NCBI GenBank assembly: GCA_037903475.1
Contig: JBAJFG010000060.1
Coordinates: forward strand, 1-64,000
DNA from: Ancylostoma caninum
Taxonomy: Eukaryota > Nematoda > Chromadorea > Rhabditida > Ancylostomatidae
DNA length: 64,000 nucleotides
Direction of reading: 5' to 3'
Shown here: positions 37,601-44,996 of the stretch, piece by piece
Numbering within the stretch: position 1 is the stretch's first letter
Layout of the letters: each line of letters opens with the position of its first letter
Notes under the pieces: model-generated
What the model saw: only the letters and a program-made list of their open reading frames with translations
The model's database searches: none
What the model was told of the DNA's origin: nothing
Program-made: the position numbers and the translations under genes

Positions 37601-39268
37601 AGTTCTGTGGAATAGGGAAGAGATCGTGTCGCCTAAGCACCTTTATGTAAACTCCAATGAAGTAGATAATTGCAACGCTTCTTTGTTCTACCACTTCCGC
37701 AAACGAGCTGAGGAAAATGACCGCAGAAATTCAACCATGGAATCCAGGCTCTTGAATGAGACGTTCTTTTTCACAACATTGCATTGCTTCATTACAATGC
37801 GAATAAATTTGGCTAGTTTAGCCAGTTCGTAGACGGGGTCTAGGGACTAGCTACTAGAATCCGTGAGAAAATCTGAAACACCACTCTAGCGGAACAAAAC
37901 AAATAAAGAAAAAGTGTACTTTCGGTGTTTAAATTCGTGTGATAAAAATTCTTATAAAATGGGACAAGTCTAATAAAATGACAAGATGAGGAGTGCCTTG
38001 GTCTTTGAGGGGTGCATATTTATTTAATTTGGAATTTCACTGCTGTAGCTAATCGGTCCAGGCCGGAAACTTTTTGATACCCCTATACTATTGAGTTGAT
38101 TTAGTGCGGCCATGGAGATCATGCCATTGCGTTGAATTCTGCTGCTGTGTTGGTACTAAATATGGTGTGCAAGAACTTATGGCCCACCCTGTATGTATTG
38201 TAGGAAGGATAATTTTTTGAACAAATGAAGCTGAGAAGCTGCCTTGTTCAAGGGCTGCATCACCAAAGAGGAAAATAGCTGTATAGAGCACCAGTTGTGA
38301 TTGGTGTTTTTAAGGATGGTTTTTTCGCTTATGAGCTCACGACACAACTACATTCTACGCTTATGTAAGGCATACACAGATAACGGAGAAAAGGGAGGGG
38401 GGAGGAGGAGGAGGTGATCTACATGTGTCTATTTTGATAGTATTTTAGACTTCGCAGTCTTAGCAGAACTATATGGAGACCTCCCTGTTGGCAGGCCTGG
38501 TTTCTATCTACTGTCCGATCGGAGGGGCTGAGTGAGTGAGAAGGGAGGTGTGATAATTTTTATTAGCAAACAAAGAGGTTAAAACGTGTAGGTGAGTGGT
38601 TGAATGGGCAAAGGGAAAAAATAAGCTACGATATCCTGGAACAAATCCTTGAATACGCGCTCGCGCGCGGGAACAGGAGATCATCGATAAGCAGATCAAA
38701 AGAACAAGAGTTAGTTACTATTGCGAAAGAAGATAATTGCGTAAATTAACAATGATTACTTCATTGTTTTCGTTATGCTTTTAACTAAGGTTTATTACAA
38801 CATCTTTCTGTGACAACTACACTGTTTACATAATAGCTGAAAACTCAATGTTATTAGCCCAGTCTCTTGGTATCTGCTATCGGATAACGTTGCATTTTCG
38901 TACGTCACCTTCTAGGGTAGTAACAGCTGGTTACGATGTCGATCGATACCCGGAAAACATTGCTCGTTACACAATGATCAAGCATGGTAGTGAACCAAAG
39001 AGCAATCCAGTAAATCCGTAAGTTTCGCTGTCTTTTTTCCTCAATGTATCTACTATTTTTTACATTTTTCACAATGAATCGAGCCAGAAATTTTTGTAGA
39101 TGCCGTTACAAACTTATGGAGCTGACTACTAGGGATTGGCAGAAAGATGGACTGAGTAATTTAGCTTACAAAATTGTCCGCACAACACACAAGAAACTGT
39201 ACACACATTTACTAGTCGATTTGCTGGAAAATGATGAGCGACCGCTCCTTGAGCTTATGTTCTGTTGA
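13517..39268 (+). CDS. bre-4: Beta-1,4-galactosyltransferase family enzyme, BRE-4-like (catalytic domain, six exons; N-terminus not found)
   Basis: Join of 13517-13698, 15277-15423, 29665-29825, 33925-34047, 38916-39017 and 39100-39268, all with AG/GT borders and matching phases, about 260 residues to a TGA. Family hallmarks appear in order: a first Cys (YCSLN), Cys before IAVIIPFRDRDTHL, NRAK, FNAGF, the metal-binding FHDVDVLPEDDR, PRHMAVAMNKFDYKIPY, GWGGEDDD and MIKH. The four conserved disulfide cysteines are present. These type II Golgi enzymes transfer Gal or GalNAc from UDP-sugar in a Mn-dependent reaction. In C. elegans, BRE-4 builds glycolipid glycans bound by the Bt Cry5B protein. 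The position equivalent to bovine Tyr289 is Met, favouring GalNAc use (inference). The cytoplasmic tail, membrane anchor and stem must lie upstream of 13.5 kb. No in-frame stop or broken motif is seen. Family: confident. bre-4 orthology: likely, not proven. Confidence 0.88.
13950..15190. mobile_element. Foldback-type inverted repeat in the intron between exons a and b
   Basis: Two segments of the left half recur inverted in the right half. About 13985-14120 (TGTGAAGTTGAC, then AAGTTATGACCTTGTC) matches 15004-15160. GGGTACAGAATT near 14250 through about 14275 matches 14845-14885. The axis is near 14560. Identity is moderate, so it is old. No transposase is visible. It occupies nearly the whole 1.58-kb intron. 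Confidence 0.6.
14483..14548 (+). other. tRNA-like promoter sequence (SINE or tRNA pseudogene)
   Basis: TGGCGCAGTGG resembles a pol III A box and GGTTCGATCC, about 36 bp later, an exact B box, followed by a T run. The cloverleaf stems do not close well, so a working tRNA is unlikely. It sits at the centre of the foldback element. Confidence 0.35.
15277..15423 (+). CDS. bre-4: bre-4-like exon b: IPFRDRD and NRAK motifs
   Basis: The acceptor is GATTTTCAG ending 15276 and the donor is GTAGGT at 15424. It is in phase 0 on both sides (49 codons). It carries IAVIIPFRDRDTHL (nucleotide-binding start of the GT-A fold), LDYSIIVVEQ, and ends in TLNRAK, as in the family. A GC-rich MITE begins only about ten bases into the following intron. 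Confidence 0.92.
15434..15628. mobile_element. GC-rich MITE, partial copy, TACTCAGACA terminus
   Basis: Begins TACTCAGACAAACCCTCGCT and continues with GGGCGCGCAGGTAAAG, GCGCGCGCCC and ACCGGTCAATACCG. The same sequence recurs in direct orientation at 16272-16445. It is followed directly by a mariner fragment at 15633, which may have interrupted it. Confidence 0.65.
15633..16048 (-). mobile_element. Mariner fragment A (GGTAAGAAAGTCTTGAGCC family)
   Basis: The terminal repeat GTGTGGTAAGAAAGTCTTGA follows a TA at 15631. The minus strand (frame 16009-15734) encodes the transposase C-terminal half: NGRNEFLVHLRHDEGRPQIA (second catalytic block, D kept) and SPFSPDVAPSDYHLF (third catalytic D). The left terminus and the N-terminal half are missing beyond 16048. 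About 50 bp present in the copy at 46281 is deleted here near 15790. It is dead. Confidence 0.8.
16272..16897. mobile_element. GC-rich MITE with TACTC(A/G)GACA termini
   Basis: The left end is TACTCGGACAAACCCTCGCT and the right end is CCAGCGAGGGTTTGTCTGAG then TA. The body holds GCGCGC-rich stretches, TGACGTCACGACCGGTC, and a two-unit tandem (GCTCCTCACGGAGACCTCAA at 16806 and 16828). No coding sequence is credible. The 15434 copy shares its left half. Confidence 0.7.
17067..18096. mobile_element. TIR element with TGGTATTCATGAA ends
   Basis: TGGTATTCATGAAC at the left and GTTTCATGAATACCA at the right are inverted. Subterminal stretches carry many ACCCG/CGGGT and GGAACCTTCC motifs in both orientations (17080-17160 and 17995-18180), and AAGGCTTT occurs outside both arms. 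The AT-rich interior has a 134-codon minus-strand frame (17551-17147) rich in Lys/Arg without a domain I can name. It is likely a non-autonomous DNA transposon. Confidence 0.5.
18716..19977 (-). mobile_element. Tc1-like transposon with TIRs and TA target duplication
   Basis: The ends are CAGGGTGATCCACATGAA and its inverse TTAATGTGGACCACCCTG, flanked by TA at 18714-18715 and 19978-19979. The length of 1262 bp is typical. The minus strand holds a broken transposase (see the separate entry). It lies in the 14.2-kb intron of the BRE-4-like gene, antisense to it. Confidence 0.85.
18840..19829 (-). pseudogene. Tc1-like transposase, frameshifted
   Basis: Pieces in order on the minus strand: the N-terminal start MVSLEDRSAIVATYKRG (19829), a helix-turn-helix remnant, LFTNDRIFSAE near 19400 (first catalytic block, FTDE type, with Asp replaced by Asn), LQDWAPAHGTE near 19145 (second Asp kept), and SNSPDLKHLDFAIW near 19040 (third acidic block). 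At least three frame changes are needed, so no protein can be made. The family cuts and pastes DNA at TA sites. Confidence 0.8.
19990..20080. repeat. Short tandem repeat, about 25-bp unit
   Basis: GTGAAGGTATTG-type units recur three to four times: TGATGAAGGTATTGG, TTGGTGAAGGTATCG, TAGTGAAGGTATTGA. Confidence 0.6.
20081..22220. other. Intronic stretch, little recognised
   Basis: This lies inside the long BRE-4-like intron. A 27-bp direct duplication (CCTCAAGAATGGGTGCCAAT) occurs near 20850-20905. GC-rich CCGCGGTGGATCCGCGGT repeats near 21810-21900 end in GGGCTGTGCGTAGAA, which is the inverse of the start of the array at 26637, so this is one end of a related element. No gene is supported. Confidence 0.45.
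22429..22482. repeat. Strong palindrome with GGTCCGCGG core
   Basis: AGTGCTGCCAATTTAAGGTC is followed by CGCGG, CCCC and the inverse arm ending TGGCAGCACT. About 24 bp per arm are nearly perfect, with a 4-bp loop. It is subterminal in the 3.8-kb TIR element. Confidence 0.8.
24985..25710. repeat. Purine-rich degenerate tandem array, about 170-bp units
   Basis: Four to five units alternate a GAGAGA/GAAGAAG purine block with GTTGCGCGC- or TTTGCGCGG-type motifs (near 25090, 25238, 25390, 25590) and an AAAACAAC spacer. The plus strand is overwhelmingly A+G. Minus-strand frames rich in Phe, Leu and Ser (25799-25311, 25151-24621) come from this composition and are not genes. Confidence 0.6.
26637..27085. 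repeat. Inverted minisatellite arrays flanking a tRNA-like core
   Basis: The left array (26637-26760) repeats CCGCACATACCCGCGGTAGG-type ~20-bp units. The right array (26925-27075) carries the inverse, ACCGCGGGCATGTGCGGAT-type units. Ends are TTAGCGTGCG- and AAAGTTAG-like. The central ~165 bp contains the tRNA-like sequence. The whole may fold back on itself. A partial relative lies at 21800-21900. Confidence 0.6.
26793..26877 (-). tRNA. tRNA pseudogene, class II-like (long variable arm), or SINE head
   Basis: The minus strand reads GTATTTCCGAATGGATAAGA, then GAGCGGTC (A-box and D-arm region), a possible long variable arm, and GGGTTCGAATCC (exact B box), closing with GATGTAC. The first and last seven bases pair at six of seven positions. 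The anticodon arm is poor, so I cannot assign an amino acid and I regard it as a pseudogene. Confidence 0.4.
27241..27398. mobile_element. 158-bp MITE with 17-bp perfect TIRs
   Basis: TTTAACACATTCGCGAC at the left is mirrored by GTCGCGAATGTGTTAAA at the right. The body is GC-rich and non-coding. CAGCGAATGTGTTAA at 39608 resembles a solo end of the same family. Confidence 0.75.
27640..28060. repeat. Low-complexity TTCGAATATTCGA-rich stretch
   Basis: Variants of ATTCGAATATTCGAG recur many times between 27640 and 27870 and again near 28030. It is palindromic and AT-rich with no coding. Confidence 0.5.
28484..28784 (-). pseudogene. Unrecognised broken frame, possibly a decayed gene or transposon ORF
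   Basis: Two overlapping minus-strand frames look compositionally protein-like: one with AQRVNAKLAAEEETGNQQHL (28784 side), the other with IQDLYWHVAHTRRVPLEHEH and QPIPIQKCDGHGRKLILRLR (to the stop at 28484). A single frameshift near 28690 would join them. I recognise no family. No splice sites or neighbours support a live gene, and it is antisense inside the BRE-4-like intron. Confidence 0.25.
29398..29436. mobile_element. Solo mariner-type terminus
   Basis: GCCGCACGAACTTATTCCAC then AACCC is the inverse of the GGGTT...GGAATAAGTTCGTGCG terminus seen at both ends of the element at 60755-61446. The partner end was not found. Confidence 0.45.
29665..29825 (+). CDS. bre-4: bre-4-like exon c: metal-binding DVD exon
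   Basis: The acceptor is AATTTTCAG ending 29664 and the donor is GTAAGT at 29826. It is entered in phase 0 and exits with two bases (AA of a Lys codon). It encodes LFNAGFVEAMLMYPWSCILF, then HDVDVLPEDDR (the DxD that holds Mn and UDP-sugar), then PRHMAVAMNKFDY. The Cys in WSC and the Cys after ILHT form the second conserved disulfide pair of the family. Confidence 0.93.
29826..31456. other. Intronic stretch, little recognised
   Basis: CTACAGGGTGCGGCTTAAAT at 30419 looks like a single Tc1/mariner-type end, but its partner was not found. Otherwise only chance frames occur. Confidence 0.35.
31457..33386. mobile_element. Nested foldback / inverted-repeat element cluster
   Basis: The outer arms pair CCGTAGTAATTGCGCTATAA near 31474-31495 with TTATAACTGTCGGTTCCAGC... 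GCAATTACTACGACC near 33340-33377. A second pair lies inside: GGGCCCGTAGTAAAGTTGTC at 31591 against GACACTTTACTACGGGCC near 32230-32248. Smaller palindromes also occur inside: GCGATGAGATCAGC (31614) with GCTGATCTCATCGC (31748), a TTGTCAGAAGCAC hairpin (31975-32030), an ATAACC hairpin (32258-32292) and AAAAAGTCCTCCAGAGGACT (32428). No transposase was recognised. Confidence 0.6.
32811..32876 (+). other. tRNA-like sequence (A and B boxes)
   Basis: TTTGGTAGAGTGGATAAGAT (A-box-like) is followed about 35 bp later by GCGGGTTCAAATCCTGTC, whose T-arm pairs with wobble. No full acceptor stem is visible. It is probably tRNA-derived SINE material inside the inverted-repeat cluster. Confidence 0.35.
33925..34047 (+). 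CDS. bre-4: bre-4-like exon d: GWGGEDDD exon
   Basis: The acceptor is TTTTACAG ending 33924 and the donor is GTGATT at 34048. The first base completes the Lys codon and the exon exits with AG of an Arg codon. It encodes IPYATMFGTSTALTVEQF and NGFSNRYWGWGGEDDDMYTR. The family's acceptor-binding and catalytic loop (WGWGGEDDD) is intact. The residue aligned with bovine Tyr289, which controls Gal versus GalNAc use, is Met in ATMFG. Confidence 0.93.
34182..34606. mobile_element. Possible degenerate MITE (AACACxTTCGCGACA ends)
   Basis: AACACCTTCGCGACA at the left weakly mirrors TGTCATAAACGTGTT at the right. CGACCGGTCG occurs inside both ends (34247 and 34572). It resembles the MITE at 27241-27398 but is eroded. 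Confidence 0.3.
35163..36033 (-). mobile_element. Helitron-like non-autonomous element carrying a minisatellite, copy 1
   Basis: On the minus strand it starts TCATGACTTATAATAA after an A and ends in a hairpin (GTCCGGCGTTAACCGGAC), then GGCCAGACTGG before a T. 5'-TC, a 3' hairpin about ten bases before CTRR, and A/T flanks are the Helitron signature. The body carries four to five minisatellite units (GTGTGATAAG, GTGCGCCGGCGTCCAAAAGT) at 35650-35930. A second copy with the same two ends is at 50331-51150. There is no Rep/helicase coding, so it would need a partner in trans. Confidence 0.75.
35655..35930. repeat. Minisatellite inside Helitron-like copy 1, about 60-bp unit
   Basis: Units read CACTTTTGGACGCCGGCRCA, then CCTTATCACACCGTTKGAC, then CTAGGCGTTTCCC. 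There are about four and a half units, with two variant classes (CTCCAGGTGTTTTCC versus CTCTAGGCGTTTCCC). Confidence 0.8.
36057..38191. mobile_element. TIR element (CAGGGTGCGGCATAAG) with TA duplication, interrupted
   Basis: The ends are CAGGGTGCGGCATAAGTTCT and, inverted, AGAACTTATGGCCCACCCTG, flanked by TA at 36055-36056 and 38192-38193. The inverted similarity extends about 95 bp inward (AATGGCATGACCTCC near 36120 against GGAGATCATGCCATT near 38113). A second element at 36870-38085 sits inside. Without it about 919 bp remain. No convincing transposase, so probably non-autonomous Tc1/mariner. Confidence 0.7.
36870..38085. mobile_element. Nested TIR element (AGGGGTATCAAAA ends) with TA duplication
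   Basis: Left CAGGGGTATCAAAACGTTTC and, inverted, right GAAACTTTTTGATACCCCTA, flanked by TA at 36868-36869 and 38086-38087. At 1216 bp it is the size of a Tc1-like element. A frame near 37180-37320 (DKRVETRRRRIIAAVERIV) faintly resembles the second helix-turn-helix region of Tc1-like transposases, but no catalytic block is recognisable. The termini are shared with the older ends at 5298 and 9552. Confidence 0.65.
38916..39017 (+). CDS. bre-4: bre-4-like exon e: MIKH exon
   Basis: The acceptor is CCTTCTAG ending 38915 and the donor is GTAAGT at 39018. Phase matches both neighbours. It encodes VTAGYDVDRYPENIARYTMI, then KHGSEPKSNPVNP. The MIKH block aligns with Met344 and His347 of bovine B4GALT1, the remaining metal ligands, so all metal-binding residues are present. 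Confidence 0.9.
39100..39268 (+). CDS. bre-4: bre-4-like exon f: C-terminal exon and stop
   Basis: The acceptor is TTTTTGTAG ending 39099. The first base completes a Pro codon. It encodes CRYKLMELTTRDWQKDGLSN, then LAYKIVRTTHKKLYTHLLVDLL, and ends MFC with TGA at 39266-39268. The WQKDGLSNLAYK block is the conserved family C-terminus. The preceding intron is only 82 bp, unlike the others. A possible AATAAA lies at 39879, but I cannot confirm polyadenylation there. Confidence 0.9.
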
Positions 39269-42200
39269 GAGCGACTAACAAGTTGCCATTCTGTGTTTTT
39301 GTTATTTATAAACGATAACGATTATAGCTGCGAAGCTCGTCTGCTCGCCTGTAAGCTCAATTTATTTGTATAATTTTGTATGTTGCGAATAACACAACAA
39401 CACTTTACATATTTCATTTGTAATTACGTACCTTCTCAAACTCGGCCAAGTTGTAATCGTGTAATTTGCGGGGTCGGTGCTGTGAAATTCCTTCACGCCG
39501 TCACCTGTGGTCGAGATTAACCTCAGCGCGAAGGTGCGGATTCTTCGTGGAGGTCCTGCGAATCCAGAGCAGGGACATTCGCTCTGAATCGACCGATGTC
39601 GTGGATACAGCGAATGTGTTAAGTGCCTTTTGAACCATTTGTTATGGCTCTCACCAATTTTTCTAGTTTTCCTTCAATTTAACCATTATTGGCAGTTTTA
39701 TTCGAGCCACACGAGTTAGCCTCAACTTTTTGAGTGTTCTACGCAACAATTTCGTTGAAACAGTATTTCTGTGATGGAGGGTTCGACGAAGTGGAATAGG
39801 GCGAATTACCCGTTCTTACGTCTTGCTTTGTCCTTCACCTTCATAGCCTTTAAGATTCAAACTTATCCTTGCTTCTCGAATAAAGATTTCGAAGTTGATG
39901 TGTTATCCGCTTGGCAAAGAAAGGAGGGTGCATAGGTTGCTCTACAATGTTTGCTCAATTATTTCTCCACCGAACACGCATGCTTTGTCTTACTCCTTTC
40001 ATGTAAAGAAAGGCTCTTAGTTTTTTTAGTATTTTTAAATTGCGATCGGGTTCTGCAGGAGGATTTTCTCTGGATGGGCCTCGAAACACATTTTCGAAGA
40101 AAGCGTGTTGTTGTGGTAATTTTTCCTGCTAAATCCATCCTCGAGCGCTTCAATGCTCGGATAATTCTAAGTGCGCAAAGAGTGCTCTTACCAATACCTT
40201 TGGTTTCACATGAAAATTGATTACATTAATTGTGATATGGAAAACCACGGCTACCTATGCTAGCAGTGATAGGCAGTTTCACAAGATTGCCTCCGAGGAA
40301 TTTTTCCACCGCAAAACAGGGCAGCTGCCATTGACTCGGTGTGATCGTACTACAAAATGGTTGTACAGGTCCGACGATAGGCCTTGTTAAGGGCAAATAA
40401 CGATCCTTGAAATCTAAGACTGATGTCTCATTCAAGCAACTTTTGGAGCAGCCTCTTCTGCTTATTTACCCAACAATCTTGCATGGATCTGTACAGTCGT
40501 CTCTCAGTCGTCATTAAGAATATGAGGCGATTAGTTATGTATCACACTTGAAACGGTTGGCGAAGGCAAAAGCTGTTTTGCGCTGCTTTGCTCGGAATTT
40601 GCTGGCTGAATCAGCGCATACGGCGACATCGGAAATCTGCACTGAAAGTTTGCGCTAAAATTTTTTGCTATTGGACAGCTCTCTGCGGCCTACTTGTAAT
40701 CAAGGTATTTTATTTGCAGTCATTTCCAATCGTTGGAACTCTTTCCCCAGTACCATTTGCACATTTTTTGAAACAAAAGCACAGCTCATTGGAAGATCAA
40801 GAATATTGCTCTGGCCGAACATCCTAGCTGATCAACACCATTCAGCATAGGAAAAAACTCGTTTTTTTTCTTAGAGTGAAACTATCCCAGACTCAGCATA
40901 CACAGAAATTTCAATGTCTCGGTTTTTGATACATGCATCGTGAAGTCCAGCATAGTCCAAACAGTTGTCGAATAGCAACAGCGGTGGGATCGCATTGTGT
41001 TAGAAGGAAATTGTGGCGGAAATCCCGACCATGTTGGAATAGTTTGTTTTGGACAATCCAGAGAAATCTCGCTCTTTGAGGCCGTCTCGGATTTTACTTT
41101 GAATCCCTAAGTAGCCTAGATTGCAAGTTTAGGACTCAGGAATTAGGGAGCAATAGATCGCATTCGGATGTTGTTCAGTATAGTTATTTACGCTGAATAT
41201 TGTGTACAAATACGCTGAATATTATTCGTTGAACATTGCGTCGAGCAGTACATATATACACAGTAATAATGCTGAGGTTGAGCGACTTGAATTCATTCGG
41301 GCAAGAGGGTCACTGCAGGTGCTTCCATCTTGAACGCAACGCTTGCAAAGATAACAACGTATGAACACAAACAATTAAACGAGGAAATAAGGCATTTAAG
41401 GGAGACAAGTGAAAATGGTAACACATTATGTGAAATATGAACAGGCTAAGCCTTGGGTGGAGGCGTTAAAGCTCTAAAGACATTAGCTACACAAACTGGA
41501 CGGTTACTACGTATAGATGTCGTAGATCATGAGAGTGGAGAATCAGGTCGTGGACGGAAGGGTTATCGGTCGGACCTCAGACGTCGAGTGCCGGTCATGA
41601 TAACTCCCGGGGCGTTGTTCCTGAAATGGTGACAAATTAGAGCTCGACACTCGAGATCTGACTGCCAATGTTAATCAACAAGCGGTTAGAGTGTAGAAAA
41701 ATGCGAGCGACTACTGACCCACCGTAGTTTTGTTAGTAGTGCTGCGGCCGTGAGACAGGGTAGGTATCAGCAACAAATCTGCAAACATCCGTCGTTTTCA
41801 GTGACCCCTCATATGTGCCCTTGCACTCGTAGCGTTTCTGGGACCTCGTTGGCAGTCCTCTAGTTTCACTTTTCCGCAGTCATTGAAAGCCATGCGTGAA
41901 ATCGCGCTTCCTTCACTCTTTTTTCGAACAGGTTTTCCAAAGCTTGCCCAAAACATTCATAGTCAGCCTCAAGAGACGATATCCACAGTGATAGTGAATC
42001 GATGATGATAGTTTTCATGGTGCAATTTCAATAATTTTCTCTGGTAGAAATTTTCCTCGTCCCCTTGGAATTTAACTTCCACTGCAATTCACGACACTCC
42101 GCCATCGTACGACCACATCTGCATCCCCTCTGTGTGCGCCACTACACGGCTATTTTCAGTCGCAACACACATCGAAATGGCATGCTCGTATAAGGATGGT

Positions 42201-43815
42201 CATCGGTGATGAGGCGGTCGCTGCTACATATCACTAGCTCAGGAGTGCTTGCAGCTGAGCACCTCAGCAATTCGCTCTGCGAATGGCATACATACAGTGA
42301 GCGTCGATGGCAGTGGCCTTTCCGAGGCCTCGAGAAAGACACCGCGCAACTGCGCCGTGCGCACTGGAATCAATGTCGCCTGCAACCGTTATGGTACTCC
42401 TAGCAGCTTTTCTACCCGATTTTGAGGATTCTCGATGTTTTCCTTTTGTGTTCATACGTGTTCTCTGAGCCTGATCTCAGGTCTGGTCTCCGTCTGATCT
42501 CAACAGATCTATCTTCAATATGGACTTCTCGCCACAGAAAACTAGGGGAACTTTCTAAGTGTCTTCTTGCAGTCTCGATGAGTATTCTTCTGGAGGTCGC
42601 GAAAAGGCCACCGCCATCGACGCTCACTGTATGTGGTCGTTGTTATCCTGGCTCATCCTATCGTTGGCACCGCTTCGCAGCCGTTAGCACCATTCTGTCG
42701 CGGTTTCGACAAAGTAGTGCATCTTTTCCATGACAATACGACCCAAGAATGTGAAATTAAATGGGCCGCTAGCAGCTCGTCTCCGTCCTTGCTTGTCAGC
42801 ATCGGAACAATATGTGTTTGCACTCGTTTGTGCAGCGCTGTAGCAGTGCGGTTGTTGCTGTGTTCAGGTGGATAGAATCGAATTGAATCAGCATGGTCAG
42901 GCTCCCAGATTCCTATTATGGTAATCGCATAAGCCGGTCAAGTGAGTGGCTCAACTCCCACAACGAAATTATGCTGAGGGCAGCTAGAAGACTGAATAAG
43001 ATGTCTTCAAACATAGGCGAAACTATAGGACTACTGGTAGGCCGCTTTATTGTCTCAAAAGAAGTTCACGTGTTAGGTTATCGCCCATCTCAAGGAAAGA
43101 ATTCACAATTCATAGAAACAGGTAGGAATTTCAATTTCTCTCACTTTCTCGTTCTCATGGTTGCAATGGCCACTGAGTTGTAACCTGCTTAGCACAAACT
43201 AATGATTTACGTGTCTTTCTTAAAAGAGATGTACTTACAGAGGGTCAGGAGTCAATCGCTTCCACCACAGACGGTGACTGTGGTTGCTACACTGCACGTG
43301 GAGTATAGCACCATTTGCCAACGACATCGATATCAATTTCGGGCAGAGCATGGCAGGTAGCGGCGCCACATTATCTACCGATACTCGAAATGCGTCAAAA
43401 TCAATGTTGTCTGGCATTTCACTAATGTTCTGTCCTATGCTATGCCACGCCAGTCTTTCACAACTTGTGCTTTCGTTTACTTATGCCTATCTTTATGTTG
43501 CTGTTTGAAATAGTAAACCATCAAATCGAAACCACTCCTCATCGCACAATGTGCCAAAAACTCCTCAAACTGGATGAGAGGATGTTTGATTATCGATGTA
43601 TTCGAATGCATTTTATCAAATTCCACTTAGCCAGCCGGGGTAGTTGCTAACCACTACAACTTTTGTTCCATCTCCGATGACAAGCCTCACATCTCCACCG
43701 AGATGCTTAGACGCACTGGTATAGTTTCGGCCACCTTAACCAATGCAGCATGGGTGATTTCAAGCAAAAGCGAGAAGTTAGTGCTGAAAAATCCCATCCA
43801 CGTTTTGCGACTCAC
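39269..43815. other. Region between the two convergent genes, little recognised
   Basis: It contains a solo MITE-like end (CAGCGAATGTGTTAA at 39608) and an inverted repeat of about 37 bp (CATACAGTGAGCGTCGATGG near 42290 against 42602-42637). Many overlapping 60-100 codon frames at 42.1-43.5 kb lie on both strands and have no domain. The last exon of the minus-strand gene should lie here but was not recognised. Confidence 0.4.
42288..42637. repeat. Inverted repeat, about 37-bp arms
   Basis: ATACAGTGAGCGTCGATGGC near 42292, then AGTGGCC, is mirrored by GGCCACCGCCATCGACGCTC then ACTGTATG at 42607-42634. The spacer is about 275 bp. Probably a MITE or foldback remnant. Confidence 0.6.
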
Positions 43816-43883
43816 TTGTCTTTCTTGGCAAAAACCAGGCCCATATCGATGAGGTAGAGCAGACCCGCTAGGAAGTAGAACGC
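43816..43883 (-). CDS. MARVEL-like gene, TM4 exon
   Basis: The acceptor (CTTTCAG) lies at 43884 and above, and the donor GTGAGT begins at 43815. It encodes AFYFLAGLLYLIDMGLVFAK, then KD plus two bases. The final TM segment with a charged cytoplasmic start suggests a C-terminal tail in a missing exon. Confidence 0.7.
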
Positions 43884-44946
43884 CTGAAAGAATAGCATAT
43901 GAGATGTTTGCACCTTCACATTTAGAGAGAGGGCTCGTTGCATTTCTCACCCAGACAGCCGTCTAATTAGAGGTGCGAGCCAAGTGTGAGGCTCCTTAGG
44001 CAGGAGCTGGCACCAAGTGTGCCGGATCGCACTGATTGATCTCAAAGTAATTTCCATCACTTGTCGCTCTGCCACTTGCGATCATCGCGGCGCACCTAAC
44101 AACTCTATGCGGCAATTTTCAAATGACAAAAACAGCAGCAGAATCATGATATTTAAATACAGCGCCACCTTCTTTTTGTACCTTGGTTTTCTCTTTCTTA
44201 TTTTTATACTTTTTTCCTACATTTAATTTCGAAATTCCGATAAAAATATCACTGCTTCCACGTCTTCCTTCAAGCAGGTGAAAACCAGGGGACTCTTTTC
44301 AACGTAGCCTATTTACCATGTCATCCATCGCCAGGTATAAAGTAGAAAATGCATCGCAGGCACGCATTGTGCCTACGGCCATACCCCGGAGATACAAAAT
44401 CATTAGAATCGATTCACCATCTGATTAATTTTACGGAAACTACAAACTGAATGCTTAATAGTAGCAAACTTCATGCCTCTTTGTGGCATTTGATGAGAAA
44501 TATAAATTACAAAAAAAAAATTTAACTTGAAGAACTATGATATTAGACAAGTGATGTGAAAGTGAATCACACTCCGATACCACAGTTTCTCTCTGTTTGG
44601 CCTTGTTTCGTTTAATATAACTTCATTTTTCGAGCGTTGAGATTGCTCTCATTCCTCTGAGATCAATCAGCCGGATTCGCTTTGTTTGATTCCAGCCCCT
44701 GCCAAAGGCGCATCACACTATGCTGGCACCTTTAATGAGCCGGCTGTCAGGATGAAAAGCGCTACTCAGTCGTAGAGGGAAGTAAACGTACCGCTGCTAC
44801 TGCCCAACCCTTCACAACAAACTGAATTTGACAACCAGGTAATCCAGCGCAACCGGATACCACTCCATTTCCCACAGCCTACAGACATATGTAGATGACA
44901 ACACAAACATATAAAAGCAGTATTGGAGCTGCAATGATATATAAAC

Positions 44947-44996
<50 letters not shown>

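Noticed and set aside
42142..43508. Cluster of overlapping 60-100 codon frames on both strands
   Set aside because: All frames are open because stop density is low around an inverted repeat. None shows a domain or splice-supported structure.
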